Shown in pieces: positions 40,487 to 49,081 of a DNA stretch of 64,000 nt. Made by a program: the position numbers and the translations under genes. Source of the stretch: Leeia aquatica. GTDB lineage: Bacteria > Pseudomonadota > Gammaproteobacteria > Burkholderiales > Leeiaceae. The notes under the pieces are model-generated. The model had not been told where the DNA came from, searched no databases, and was given only the letters and a program-made list of their open reading frames with translations. The DNA is taken from the NCBI RefSeq assembly GCF_012641365.1, contig NZ_JABAIM010000001.1:682001-746000 (forward strand). Reading direction: 5' to 3'. Position 1 is the first letter of the stretch. Each line of letters begins with the position of its first letter.

Positions 40487-41122
40487 TCACGGCTGGTGTG
40501 GTTCAAATCGTCCGGTTTCAGCACTATAGAACAACGTCAGGCCCTGCTGCACGGCCTCGATGGGGTACTCGGCCACATTGGCCTGCAGGCTGGAGGCCGG
40601 GCCCAGTACCGTGCCGGGCTCGACAGCCCGTGTGAGGAAAACCAGCAGGGTATCTGGTGGCGTAAAAGTGATCGTCTGCTCTTGCAGTATGGAGACCGCC
40701 GTCACCGGGCTCGGCGCTTGTACATTGCCTGACAGCACCGCTGCCTGTGCCAGGCCAAAGGTCATCATCCGGGCATGGGTGTAGCTATTGGAGATGGCAT
40801 ACTGCCCGGCTGCCGCACCGGCAGTGGGCGGACCAAAACTGGCGTGCCGGTCGAAAGGATAGACCTTGCCCGGCATCGCTGCGTCTTGCAGCGCCTGGAC
40901 CATCACCACATCATTAGACAACACCTCGGTGGTGGATGCGTACAGGGAATACGCTTCTTCCCAGCTCACCTGGTTGGATGGCAAGGGACTGAACGCCACC
41001 CAGGCCAGCAGCGGGCCGGTGCTGCCCTTGTTCTGCCGGGCCACCACCACAGAGAGGTCCGCATCCAGTACGGTGGCCAGCACTTTTGGCGCAATATTGA
41101 GGGTCAATTGATAGTGTTGCAC
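40487..41122 (-). CDS. Paralogue family member 2, GTG start
   Basis: The protein is 211 residues from a GTG at 41122 with GGAG 6 bases before it. N-terminus (M)QHYQLTLNIAPKVLATVLDAD. It shares with the two other members the pattern VVVARQNKG, LLAWVAFSPL, QVSWEEAYSLYAST and the middle MTFGLAQ segment with member 3. It lies 10 bases before member 1. Unknown function; homology within the cluster is seen directly. Confidence 0.65.
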   Translation of the reverse strand: MQHYQLTLNIAPKVLATVLDADLSVVVARQNKGSTGPLLAWVAFSPLPSNQVSWEEAYSLYASTTEVLSNDVVMVQALQDAAMPGKVYPFDRHASFGPPTAGAAAGQYAISNSYTHARMMTFGLAQAAVLSGNVQAPSPVTAVSILQEQTITFTPPDTLLVFLTRAVEPGTVLGPASSLQANVAEYPIEAVQQGLTLFYSAETGRFEPHQP

Positions 41123-41221
41123 ACGACGCTCCAGCAAACCCGAAATGGGGCAGCAAGAGCATAGCGCAGACCGTCGCGGTCGGAATTCGACCGGATGGCA
41201 ACCTCGACTTTCGGACAGGCC

Positions 41222-41248
41222 AAAACCCCACCAGCCAGGCTGGTGGGG
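41222..41248 (-). terminator. Terminator after the gene at 41275
   Basis: On the minus strand an 11-base stem CCCCACCAGCC/GGCTGGTGGGG with a one-base loop is followed by TTTTGG, 26 bases past the stop of the gene at 41275-41748. Confidence 0.7.
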
Positions 41249-41274
41249 CAATACTGCCGAAGGCCTTGATCGGC

Positions 41275-41748
41275 TTAAGCAGCGTCAGAGGGCGGATTGG
41301 GTACCCGCCGCACCGCCAGCTGATAGCCTGCTGCCGTAGCGCCAACCGCCACCACGGTCAGGATCAGTCCGCCAACCGTGCGAGGACGCCCAAAGAAATT
41401 GGCTAACGCATTCACGGTGGGGGGTACATCCCGCGAGCTGATGCGGATGTTGAAGATGGTCCGCTGCGGTGGCGGGTCTACATCCAGCTGCAGGGGAGCC
41501 GCAGCCTGGATGGTACGACTCTCTTGACTATCAAGGGCAACCACCCACATACCCTGTGCTTGCTCCACCTGGATCGTACTCTTGGCCAGCTCAGCAGCAA
41601 TGCCATCGCTGACAACGGCTGCATTCCACTCCACGCTGTTGGCGTAAGCATCCAGTGTTTTCTGATCCACCCGGTCTTTGGGCGACTGCGACATATCCGG
41701 GATGCAGATCAACGCCGTGGCGGCGTCATCGCTTGTAAAAGTACTCAT
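41275..41748 (-). CDS. C-terminally membrane-anchored small protein, unknown
   Basis: The 157-residue protein starts MSTFTSDDAATALICIPDMS, chosen because AAGGACG precedes it. A soluble domain is followed by one hydrophobic segment near the C-terminus (VGGLILTVVAVGATAAGYQLAV) and a short charged tail, as in tail-anchored proteins. It sits within the paralogue cluster and is flanked by two hairpins. No family recognised. Confidence 0.6.
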   Translation of the reverse strand: MSTFTSDDAATALICIPDMSQSPKDRVDQKTLDAYANSVEWNAAVVSDGIAAELAKSTIQVEQAQGMWVVALDSQESRTIQAAAPLQLDVDPPPQRTIFNIRISSRDVPPTVNALANFFGRPRTVGGLILTVVAVGATAAGYQLAVRRVPNPPSDAA

Positions 41749-41782
41749 GATTCGTCCTTCTTGTATTGCAAAGCCATCAAAC

Positions 41783-41804
41783 GGCCCACTCCACCGGAGT
41801 GGGC
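41783..41804 (-). terminator. Hairpin between genes 42065 and 41748
   Basis: On the minus strand GGCCCACT and AGTGGGCC pair around CCGGTGG; a T-poor GTTTG tail follows. It may be a weak terminator or processing site. Confidence 0.45.
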
Positions 41805-41819
41805 CCAAGGGGGCGGGGC

Positions 41820-42065
41820 TCAGCGCAGCACGCCGCAGGCCGGGCACGGTATGGCCATGGGATTGACCGCGTCTTTCTCCTTGCGGACAAACAGCAGGTG
41901 CAACACCTGCTCCCGCGTATGACCGTCGCGGATCTGGTCCAGAACATAGCTGCCGTACAGCAGCCAACCACCATTGAACATGCAGGATACGACCTGCTCG
42001 ACGTCCTGCTGCGGCGAAGCCAGAACTCCCAGATCCAGTTCAATCACTTTGCTGGCATACGACAT
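41820..42065 (-). CDS. Small protein with C-terminal CPAC motif, unknown
   Basis: The 81-residue protein starts MSYASKVIELDLGVLASP and ends IPCPACGVLR, a CxxC pair that might bind metal. It lies 20 bases after the paralogue at 42086 and is probably co-transcribed. No family recognised. Confidence 0.55.
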   Translation of the reverse strand: MSYASKVIELDLGVLASPQQDVEQVVSCMFNGGWLLYGSYVLDQIRDGHTREQVLHLLFVRKEKDAVNPMAIPCPACGVLR

Positions 42066-42085
42066 GGCGCTGTCCCCTTGAACGA

Positions 42086-42718
42086 TCAGCCGCGCGGCTT
42101 CAGCACGAAACCACCCACTGCCGGGCTGTAGACGATGGTCTGCTCATTGACACCGGCACCGAAGGTCAGGTCGATGGTGTTGCTGTAGACTTCGGTCAGC
42201 ACCATGCCGCTGTCGATGTTGGCCTGCATGAAGACCTGGATGATTTCCAGCGGCTGGAAGGTAGCCTGATGGTTCATCGGCACCAGCGCAGCGTTGATCG
42301 GGCTGGCAGGCAGGCCGGTACCGGACACATTGGCTTCCTGTGCCAGACCAAAGGTCATGGCAGGCTGACGCAGGTACTGGTTGACCAGGCCATAGGTGTC
42401 CACCGGCAAGGTCAGGCCCGGCGTGGCAGCGCCGAAGCTGGCGAGGTTGGTGAACGGCAGCTGCATGGTTTCCGCACCCGGCGCTTGCGACAGCATGTTG
42501 ATGGTGGCGCCGTTCTGCACGCTGGAGGTGGACGCATACAGGGTGTAGCTGTCGGTCCAGCTCACCGTGTTTTGCTCCAGCGGGCTGAAGGTCACCCACG
42601 CCACTGAGGAACCGGCGCTGCCGTTCACCGTCTTGGTGATCACCACATTCTCGCCAGCCGACAGCAGCGTACCCAGATCGGTAGCAGCGAAATCAATGTT
42701 CAACTTGTAGCTAGGCAT
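42086..42718 (-). CDS. Paralogue family member 3 (first of the cluster)
   Basis: The 210-residue protein starts MPSYKLNIDFAATDLGTLLSAG; GGAG lies 8 bases before this ATG, favouring it over an ATG two codons upstream. The conserved core VVITKTVNGSAGSSVAWVTFSP, VSWTDSYTLYAST is followed by a C-terminal half shared with member 2 (LASFGAATPG, PAMTFGLAQEA). The composition is that of a secreted or surface beta-protein, but no export signal is present. Divergent copies in one operon suggest a diversifying family; no function is claimed. Confidence 0.68.
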   Translation of the reverse strand: MPSYKLNIDFAATDLGTLLSAGENVVITKTVNGSAGSSVAWVTFSPLEQNTVSWTDSYTLYASTSSVQNGATINMLSQAPGAETMQLPFTNLASFGAATPGLTLPVDTYGLVNQYLRQPAMTFGLAQEANVSGTGLPASPINAALVPMNHQATFQPLEIIQVFMQANIDSGMVLTEVYSNTIDLTFGAGVNEQTIVYSPAVGGFVLKPRG

Positions 42719-42868
42719 GTCCATTACTCCATAAAAGTTGTCAAAACAGGATAAAATCCGCCAAAACACAGCAACGCCAGACAAACGCTTTGTGCTGCAA
42801 CGGAGGCTCCAGCATGCGCCGATTGCCGCCCCCGCCCCACCCCTCTCATGTCGTATTGACTGTGCTGC

Positions 42869-43066
42869 TCATCTCCAGTCGAACTGCTGTAACTGCAGGC
42901 CATCGTTCAAGCCCAGCTTGCGCAACAGGTTCTCCCGATGCTTGCGCACCGTCAGGTCACTGATGCCCAGCTGGCGCGCCACCTCCTTGTTGCTCAGCCC
43001 CTGCGCCAGCCAGAACCCCACCTCGCGCTCGCGCCGGGTTAATCCTTCAGGCGCACAGGGGGGAAG
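42869..43066 (-). pseudogene. Second LuxR-type HTH domain, out of frame with the first
   Basis: On the minus strand this frame encodes LTRREREVGFWLAQGLSNKE, then VARQLGISDLTVRKHRENLLRKLGL, a complete GerE/LuxR helix-turn-helix, and stops at 42869. It has no start codon before the domain. Removing one base from the G6 tract at 43058-43063 joins it in frame to the preceding LuxR-type domain. It is either a broken gene, a phase-variable one or a sequencing artefact. Confidence 0.7.
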
Positions 43067-43277
43067 CGCCCGCCACCGGGATCAGGAGCTGCTGCCGGGC
43101 CACCCTGACGGCTTCGGTGGCATTGCGCACCTCCAGCTTGCGGTAGAGGCTGGCCCGATACTCCTTCACCGTGTAGACGCTGATCTGCAAGCGCAGCGCC
43201 GTCGCCTTCTCCCCCAAGCCCTCCACCATGCACAGCAACACCGCCCGCTCACGCGGGCTCAAAGCCGGACGCATCAT
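43047..43277 (-). CDS. LuxR-type HTH regulator (first half of a broken double-HTH gene)
   Basis: This 76-residue protein consists of one GerE-type domain: LSPRERAVLLCMVEGLGEKATALRLQIS, then VYTVKEYRASLYRKLEVRNATEAV. There is no receiver or autoinducer domain. It reads towards the paralogue cluster at 40.0-42.7 kb and is the obvious candidate regulator. A second HTH domain follows in another frame (42869-43066). With one base less in the G6 tract the product would have about 140 residues and two HTH domains. Confidence 0.75.
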   Translation of the reverse strand: MMRPALSPRERAVLLCMVEGLGEKATALRLQISVYTVKEYRASLYRKLEVRNATEAVRVARQQLLIPVAGASPLCA

Positions 43278-43879
43278 GTCTGCTCCATCTCCGGGCCATT
43301 TCAGGCCTCACAGCGTTAACGGCGATGGAGAACAACAGGGCGCACGCTCCCCCAGGGGCGTGGGCGGCCGCACCGGGCCAGCCAACGCCACACGTCAGCA
43401 CCAGGGGGATAAGGGAGGAAGCACACTACTGGCGTACCGGCAGAACGACGGTACGATGCCAAAGCAGGCAAGGGTCGGGGGTTACCGGCTTGCAGAGCAG
43501 CAGTGCAGCACGCCGGGGCGAGCTACAACAGCAGGTCAGCAATCCTCGTGTCATGTGATTGCCGAACCTGAACCATGCAGACCATCACAGCACAGGAGCG
43601 GCGTTGCGCAAGCTGCACCTCCACCGACCAACAGGGAGCACGAGCATAGAACAGCTCTCATTTGATGCGTTGTGTGGAACCAGCCAAACGCGACTTTCGT
43701 ACAGGTAAAAACGGGGGGCAACGCACGGCATAGCGCAAACCTGCAACAACAGGCCATCCCGACACCGACTTGATATGCCGATGGATTAACGCTACCGTAC
43801 CATCCGTAGATGAGGGATGAGCGCCCACATACCCGGCAAGAGGGCCTCACCCCCGCCGATACCGCCAAGGAGGACACCC
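43278..43879. other. 600-base stretch without a recognisable gene
   Basis: Short frames occur on both strands, but none has a ribosome site or protein-like composition. The region separates the LuxR-type gene (leftward) from the secreted protein gene (rightward), so it should contain both promoters. No repeat or RNA gene was seen. Confidence 0.5.
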
Positions 43880-44344
43880 ATGAACACACGAATCTTGCCC
43901 ATGACCGCCCTGCTGATCAGCAGCCTGGTCGCGCTCAGTACGGCCCACGCCGCCAGCGCCCCGGTCTGCCCGTTCAGCGCAGATGAACTGAAAGCCCAGC
44001 TGGGGCAAACCTTTGCTGCCGGCACCCCCGGCGAAGGCATCATCGGCAAAGGCTGCGTGTACAAGGGCAAAGACCTCAAACTGCTGGTCGATGCCGGCCC
44101 CCTGCCCGCCCCCACCGCAGAGCAATGGCGCAAGATGTCCACCCCGCCTGGCACCCAGTGGAAAGCGGCAGCGGGCGACCCGAACAAGGCACTGCATGAA
44201 ATCCCGCCCACCGGGGTCAGCCCCTTCCCCAATATCAGCTACGAGCGCGGCGGCTGGCTGGTCAATGTCCGGGTACTGGGCGTTGCACCGGCAGCCGTGG
44301 CCGACTGGAACAAGAAACTGCTCAAGCTGCGCCGCATTCCCTGA
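43880..44344 (+). CDS. Small exported protein, unknown
   Basis: The 154-residue product has a clear signal peptide (MNTRILPMTALLISSLVALSTAHAA). The mature domain has two cysteines (PVCPFSADEL, GKGCVYKG) and a basic C-terminus. AAGGAGG precedes the start. No family recognised. Confidence 0.7.
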   Translation: MNTRILPMTALLISSLVALSTAHAASAPVCPFSADELKAQLGQTFAAGTPGEGIIGKGCVYKGKDLKLLVDAGPLPAPTAEQWRKMSTPPGTQWKAAAGDPNKALHEIPPTGVSPFPNISYERGGWLVNVRVLGVAPAAVADWNKKLLKLRRIP

Positions 44345-44381
44345 GCGTACGCCTGCGGGCAGGCCTTGCCGCTGGCCTGAT

Positions 44382-44447
44382 CTGCCGATTGCCATAAGAG
44401 TGATGGTGGAGGCCCATTTGGCAGAGCATACCGTCAGGGTGCAGCGC
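44382..44447 (+). pseudogene. 5' fragment of an AraC-family gene
   Basis: CTGCCGATTGCCAT, GGAGGCC.ATTTGGCAGA and CATxCCGTCAGGGTGCAGCGC match the ribosome site and first codons of the intact AraC-type gene at 45546-45624, including its TTG start. After about 65 bases the similarity ends. It is a truncated copy. Confidence 0.7.
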
Positions 44448-44482
44448 CTCCTGCTTCAGGACAAAGCGGGAGGCCTTCCACC

Positions 44483-45412
44483 TTACGCCAGTGGCAGGCC
44501 CGGGTACCGTTCCCGCATCTTGTGCAGCGCAGCTCGGGCGAGCGGTGGACCTTCCGGAAAAGGCGCATAGTCATACAGCCGACCGCTGGGTAGCTGCATC
44601 AAGGGATGAGCAGCACAAAAGGCGTCACCATCCTCCAGGCCATGCCGTTGCCGCAAGCGCAGCCAGGCCAGGATTTCGACCGGATACAGCATGTAGGGCG
44701 GCGAGTCGAAGCAGTAGGTTGTGTGGTCCGTGGTATTGCGCGTCTGCCGGATGTGCCAGTCACATGCTGCCGTTACCGCAGGCAGCAGGCGTTCGGTATC
44801 CGGCTCCAGTGCATGGTCCAGCAGGGTCTGATACCACGGCAGCAGCACCCCATCATGCCGGCCATGCAGGGCATCGTAGCCCGAGAACCATTGCAACAGT
44901 CTTGCTGAATAGGGGGTATGCCCTCCGTACCCCCCAAGATACTCCAGCCGCTGGGGCTGATCGGTGTCCAGTATGGTCAGCAGCGTGCTCACGGGTTTGT
45001 CATACCCGGCCACCAGCATATGCAACAGCTCCAGCGGCAAGTCGAGGTAGAAGCTGACGCGCTGCACCCGCACAAACTGGACTTCAAGCTGCGCATACCA
45101 GTAGCAATACCAGGCGGCCAGCCGGTTGGCCTCCAGACCGGCTTCCAGATCATTGCGCAACAGGCTGTACATGCCATGGCAAAGATGCCCGTACGACAAA
45201 TAATGGAAATCCTGTCCTACAAGAAAGTGTGACCGCCCCGCCTTCCCCGCAACAAAGTCTTCCAGCCCCTTCATGGGCTCATCCAGCAGATACGGCGCTC
45301 TTTCCCGCAAGATGAACTTCAGATGGTCATACTGCCGCCGATATTTTTGACCTGCGTGGATCGCCATGCTCACTTGCTCCGCCCTATCCTTGAACCAGCC
45401 CTTGCGCCCCAT
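44483..45412 (-). CDS. Helical protein, immunity-like, unknown
   Basis: This 309-residue soluble protein is rich in Leu, Tyr, Trp and His, with a repeated helix pattern. No signal peptide or catalytic motif. Size, composition and position among small orphan genes resemble toxin-immunity proteins such as the Imm49/PoNi groups, but I cannot assign a family. It lies between the AraC 5' fragment and the intact AraC gene, convergent to the former. Confidence 0.6.
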   Translation of the reverse strand: MGRKGWFKDRAEQVSMAIHAGQKYRRQYDHLKFILRERAPYLLDEPMKGLEDFVAGKAGRSHFLVGQDFHYLSYGHLCHGMYSLLRNDLEAGLEANRLAAWYCYWYAQLEVQFVRVQRVSFYLDLPLELLHMLVAGYDKPVSTLLTILDTDQPQRLEYLGGYGGHTPYSARLLQWFSGYDALHGRHDGVLLPWYQTLLDHALEPDTERLLPAVTAACDWHIRQTRNTTDHTTYCFDSPPYMLYPVEILAWLRLRQRHGLEDGDAFCAAHPLMQLPSGRLYDYAPFPEGPPLARAALHKMRERYPGLPLA

Positions 45413-45595
45413 GACCTAACCTGCCATTGAATACCGCTCGACCAAGCCTTGCCAAACCATTTGTGCAGGCCATCCCCCTCTCACGCACGAAGGCGGCCAG
45501 CAGTAAGCGCCCCACCGGCCGACGCCCTGCCTTGCCAGCCCTGCCGATTGCCATTAAGGTAATTGCTTGCGACCCGCAGGGCCAGGGAGGCCGAT

Positions 45596-46405
45596 TTGGC
45601 AGAACATGCCGTCAGGGTGCAGCGCATCGCCAGCCTGGACCTGGAAGTGGTCGAGGCGGCATCAGACCGCACCTTTAGCAAACACATCCATGACCAATAT
45701 GGCATTGGCCTGCTGCTGCATGGCGCGCAGCAATCGGCCAGTGGACGTGGCCCGGTGGAGGCTACGGCGGGCGACCTGATCAGCGTCAACCCCGGCGAGG
45801 TGCACGACGGCAAGCCGGTGGGCCTGCAAGGGCGGCGCTGGCACATGCTCTACCTGTCGCCGCAGCGGGTGCAGGCCGTACTCGACGACATGGCCGCCGA
45901 CCGCGCCCAGCCTGCGGCGGAGCTCTCCTACCCGGTACTGCGCCATGCGCAAGCTGCCGCGCTGTTCCAGACCCTGTATCAGACCGTGCGCCAGCCCGGC
46001 GGGCGCGACCATGCGCTGGTGCTGGATGAAACCCTGCCGCTGCTGCTGGCGCAGTTGCTGGACCGCCCGCTACCCCCAGCCCCCGCGGCCGACAGCGCCG
46101 CCGGGCGCGCCCGCAGCCGCATCGACGACACCCCCTTGCAAGCCGTCTCGCTGGCCGAGCTGGCGCAAGAGGCGGGCCTGAGCCGCTTTCAGCTGATCCG
46201 CGCTTTCACCCGGCTGACTGGGCTCACCCCGCACGCCTACCTGCTACAGCAACGCCTGCTGTGGGTACGCCAGCAGATCGCAGCAGGCATGCCGCTGGCC
46301 GAGGCCGCCCACGCCAGCGGCTTTGCCGACCAAAGCCACATGACCCGCTGCTTTGTCCGCAGCTTCGGCTACACCCCGGGCCGCTATGCCCAACCCGCCC
46401 GCTAG
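45596..46405 (+). CDS. AraC-family transcriptional regulator, TTG start
   Basis: The regulator is 269 residues if read from the TTG at 45596, which follows GGGAGG by 5 bases. An N-terminal cupin-like sensing domain (HIHDQYGIGLLLHGAQQ, SVNPGEVHDGKP) is followed by two C-terminal helix-turn-helix units at about 160-265: LAELAQEAGLSRFQLIRAFTRLTGLTPHAYLLQQRL, and MPLAEAAHASGFADQSHMTRCFVRSFGYTPGRY. Likely an effector-responsive activator. Copies of its start (44382) and of its end (48119) lie on either side. No obvious target gene is adjacent. Confidence 0.88.
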   Translation: MAEHAVRVQRIASLDLEVVEAASDRTFSKHIHDQYGIGLLLHGAQQSASGRGPVEATAGDLISVNPGEVHDGKPVGLQGRRWHMLYLSPQRVQAVLDDMAADRAQPAAELSYPVLRHAQAAALFQTLYQTVRQPGGRDHALVLDETLPLLLAQLLDRPLPPAPAADSAAGRARSRIDDTPLQAVSLAELAQEAGLSRFQLIRAFTRLTGLTPHAYLLQQRLLWVRQQIAAGMPLAEAAHASGFADQSHMTRCFVRSFGYTPGRYAQPAR

Positions 46406-46614
46406 GCCGCTGCCCTCGTCGGCGCGTACATACTAACCAAGACCATCCCACCTCCAGCGTCATTCCCAGATGAGTAGAGGAACTACCGAGGAGCTTTCAC
46501 CCAAAGCATGAGCTAGCTCTGGGCATATTCATTTCAACCTTGATGACAGGGACACACTCTGAACACATGATGCATCCCGATCATGCCTTACCGTACTTGC
46601 TGCTACGCCCATGA

Positions 46615-46645
46615 ATGAAAAATGCCCTTCACGAGAAGGGCATTT
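46615..46645 (-). terminator. Terminator after the lipoprotein pair
   Basis: On the minus strand AAATGCCCTTC-TCGT-GAAGGGCATTT is followed by TTTCATTC, 21 bases past the stop of the gene at 46666. Confidence 0.8.
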
Positions 46646-46665
46646 GATTCACAGGCCGGCGTGTC

Positions 46666-47253
46666 TTATACGCCCTTGGCAACTGCCTTGCGGAAATCCG
46701 GATCGTCCAGCAGTTTATCCACCAGCTTGTGGTATAGGTTTTCATACTGCCCAACCGCACCCGGAATGGCTACAGCCCCCAGGAAAGGCGAGTCCCAGCC
46801 AGACTCCACCCTCAGGTCGCGCTTATAGCGCTCTACGCCAGCCAACGTCACAATGAAGCGGGCCGAGAGTACAGCGCTGCCCTTACCAATAGGCGCCTGG
46901 ACATCATGCTCCAGCAGAGTACCTGTAATCACCACGGGAGAAGCATCATCCAGCAATCCAGCTGCTTGTAGCTCCACACGCAGCAGTTCACGCAAGTGCT
47001 GGCTGAAGGCACCGTTTACCGGGGAGCTCAGCGTATTGGTCCGGATACTGATTCCCTTGTCCGTCTGCGGATCTTTCGCAGCATCCAGTGCGAAAGCGCC
47101 AACCTTCATCATGGTAAAGCTAGCTGCGCGGAGTTTGCTGGTAGTGGCGATGGTGGGTTGCGGTGGTGACATGCTCAACTGCATACACCCTGTTAACTGC
47201 AACAACCAGACCAAACCCACTGCACCTACGACATGCCTGAACACCACTTTCAA
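46666..47253 (-). CDS. Lipoprotein, second of a pair
   Basis: The 195-residue product has a signal ending WLLQLTGC (acylated Cys near 23). The mature protein contains ELLRVELQAAGLLDD, VITGTLLEHDV and a C-terminal LVDKLLDDPDFRKAV helix. This is reminiscent of YajG/CsgG-like proteins that assemble at the outer membrane, without a firm match. It follows the other lipoprotein gene by 20 bases and shares its terminator. Confidence 0.7.
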   Translation of the reverse strand: MKVVFRHVVGAVGLVWLLQLTGCMQLSMSPPQPTIATTSKLRAASFTMMKVGAFALDAAKDPQTDKGISIRTNTLSSPVNGAFSQHLRELLRVELQAAGLLDDASPVVITGTLLEHDVQAPIGKGSAVLSARFIVTLAGVERYKRDLRVESGWDSPFLGAVAIPGAVGQYENLYHKLVDKLLDDPDFRKAVAKGV

Positions 47254-47273
47254 TTTCTACTCCCTGTCTTGTT

Positions 47274-47897
47274 TTAGTTATTGAAACCAGCGTCACGCGA
47301 CAAGTCGCGCAGCGCATTGCTCAAGATTGCACGGGTCATAACGGTCACCGCTTCATCAATACTGCCCACCTTGATGCCCCCTGGAGGCGCACCTGCGCTA
47401 CCCAGCGCCGTATGAATGGCGTGGCGTGCAGTCGTGACGACAGGTTTGACCTGACCAGCAGGCAGATACGTCAACGTGCAGATATAGCCATCCGTGACCG
47501 TGTTGCCTGCTGCCCCAAAGCTGAGGCCGGTCAAGAAGCCCTTGCGCATCGCCTCATCAACCAATGCAACATTATTCAATGTCACATTCAGGATGGGTGT
47601 ATTTGCGCTGGGTGTACCTTCCACCGATGAAAACAAGCCACTCTCGGAGATTTGTTTAACAACCATCTCCTTCAATGCCTTGGTACCCATGGCATTCGAT
47701 ACGCCATTGGTTTGAAACTCGAACACCACGGCGACAGGCTTGGCATTCGCCACAGCCTTCATCTCAGACACCGGCACTTCCTTGGTCGTACCATCCACAT
47801 AGAAGTTGGCACAACCCGTCAGCATCATGGCTGCAAAGAAAACCAGAGCACCCGACATCTTGTGGGTTAGCTTCTTATAATAAAATGACAAATGCAT
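47274..47897 (-). CDS. Lipoprotein, first of a pair
   Basis: This 207-residue lipoprotein has a lipobox, MMLTGC, near residue 28 after the hydrophobic stretch ALVFFAAMM. VAVVFEFQTNGVSNAMGTKALKEMVVKQISESGLF in the mature part resembles the N-terminal fold of CsgG/YajG-type proteins. With its downstream partner it probably forms one envelope complex; the operon is seen, the function is not. Confidence 0.7.
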   Translation of the reverse strand: MHLSFYYKKLTHKMSGALVFFAAMMLTGCANFYVDGTTKEVPVSEMKAVANAKPVAVVFEFQTNGVSNAMGTKALKEMVVKQISESGLFSSVEGTPSANTPILNVTLNNVALVDEAMRKGFLTGLSFGAAGNTVTDGYICTLTYLPAGQVKPVVTTARHAIHTALGSAGAPPGGIKVGSIDEAVTVMTRAILSNALRDLSRDAGFNN

Positions 47898-48118
47898 TCA
47901 AATCCCAATCATGCTTGATATTGAAAAACGCTACTCCCTTACGGCTGTATACGCAGATTCGCCGCGGCGAATACCATAGCGTGAGCTGCAGAATATTACA
48001 ACGCAAAGGACGAAAACGCTTGACTAATGAATGAGACGTCACGCAAACGCCCCATCTATGGGCTAACTCACCTCGTTGCCTGCAGGCGCACAGCCGCAGC
48101 GTTGATGTACTCTCATCC

Positions 48119-48236
48119 GAAGCCGCCCACGCCAGCGGCTTTGCCGACCAAAGCCACATGACCCGCTGCTTTGTCCGCAGCTTCGGCTACACCCCGGGCC
48201 GCTACGCCCAACCCGCCCGCCAGGCCGCTACCCTCA
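48119..48236 (+). pseudogene. 3' fragment of an AraC-family gene
   Basis: The segment repeats the last 105 bases of the AraC gene (46301-46405) almost letter for letter, coding EAAHASGFADQSHMTRCFVR and SFGYTPGRYAQPAR, then runs on into another frame. It has no start or upstream part. Together with the 5' fragment at 44382 it marks a broken duplicate. It lies in a 336-base gap upstream of the lipoprotein pair. Confidence 0.85.
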
Positions 48237-48542
48237 GCCCATGCTGCAGGACAACACAAACATAGACAGCACTTCCAATACCACACCCAGCGGCACCAGC
48301 CACAGAAAGCCCAACCGCGCCCAGCGCCAGCGCTCACCCTGCGTCCACAGCCCCCAACCCACGGCTATCGAAACAATGGCGAACCAGTGCAACACATCCA
48401 CCGACACCGGACGCACCCAGCCTGCAGCCCCACCACATTTGGGCTCCATCACCAAATCAATGACGCACAACGCCGTCCCCATAAGGTAAAGCAACATCAG
48501 CAGGCTATGGGCAAGTATTTTCAGTGCGGGCTTGAGGGTCAT
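48234..48542 (-). CDS. Small membrane protein, copy 1
   Basis: This 102-residue protein has three hydrophobic segments and a WVRPVSVDVLHWFAIV core. It is a close paralogue of the protein at 49507-49824 (EGERWRWARLGFLWLVPLG-type middle in both). The last bases of the gene are joined to the AraC 3' fragment at a shared CCCTCAGCCCATGCTGCAG. No family recognised. Confidence 0.7.
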   Translation of the reverse strand: MTLKPALKILAHSLLMLLYLMGTALCVIDLVMEPKCGGAAGWVRPVSVDVLHWFAIVSIAVGWGLWTQGERWRWARLGFLWLVPLGVVLEVLSMFVLSCSMG

Positions 48543-48556
48543 GGTCAGGATGTCGC

Positions 48557-49081
48557 TTAGGGTAGACGGACGAAGTATTCGCGGAGGTGGAGATCAGGCA
48601 TCAGCGGGTTAGCCGTGTAGACCCACATCACGTCCTTGCTTTCAAAGTTGTAGATCGTGATAAAAGGCCGCTTGGTGTATGGGTCTATGGATGACAGGGC
48701 TATCTGCGTATCCGTCTTCCCCAGCACGGTATAGGCGTCATGATTCGTGTAGGCCGTGAACCTGGAATGTTTCCCGGATGCTGACAGCACCTCAATTGCC
48801 GGCATGTCACTCGTCACCATTCCAGGCTTGAACGTCAGCACCAGATGCCCCATCAGCTGTTCCAGAAACCGTACCGTCTTGGCTTCCAGCAGGGCATGCT
48901 TACGGGCAAAATCCATCGTCCGCTGCCGGTCAGACTTCCACCGCCCGAGCAGTTGTGGCTCATCCGCCTGTGCGGGCAACAGCAGAACCGGCAATAACAG
49001 CGCGAGCAACAGCAAGGCCAGCCACAGCCAGGGCCCTTGATGGTGCGATCTCACCGTACCGCCATTATTGCGATATCTCAT
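48557..49081 (-). CDS. Membrane-anchored or exported protein, unknown
   Basis: The 174-residue product has a hydrophobic N-terminal segment (LWLALLLLALLLPVLLLPAQA) ending in a possible signal-peptidase site. The mature domain starts DEPQLLGRWKSDRQRT, as in lipocalin-like or DUF-type periplasmic proteins. The start overlaps the preceding small gene by 17 bases. No family assigned. Confidence 0.65.
   Translation of the reverse strand: MRYRNNGGTVRSHHQGPWLWLALLLLALLLPVLLLPAQADEPQLLGRWKSDRQRTMDFARKHALLEAKTVRFLEQLMGHLVLTFKPGMVTSDMPAIEVLSASGKHSRFTAYTNHDAYTVLGKTDTQIALSSIDPYTKRPFITIYNFESKDVMWVYTANPLMPDLHLREYFVRLP

Noticed and set aside
43228-43889. Short open frames on both strands between the LuxR-type gene and the exported protein
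   Set aside because: No ribosome sites, low-complexity translations and mutual overlap; treated as non-coding.
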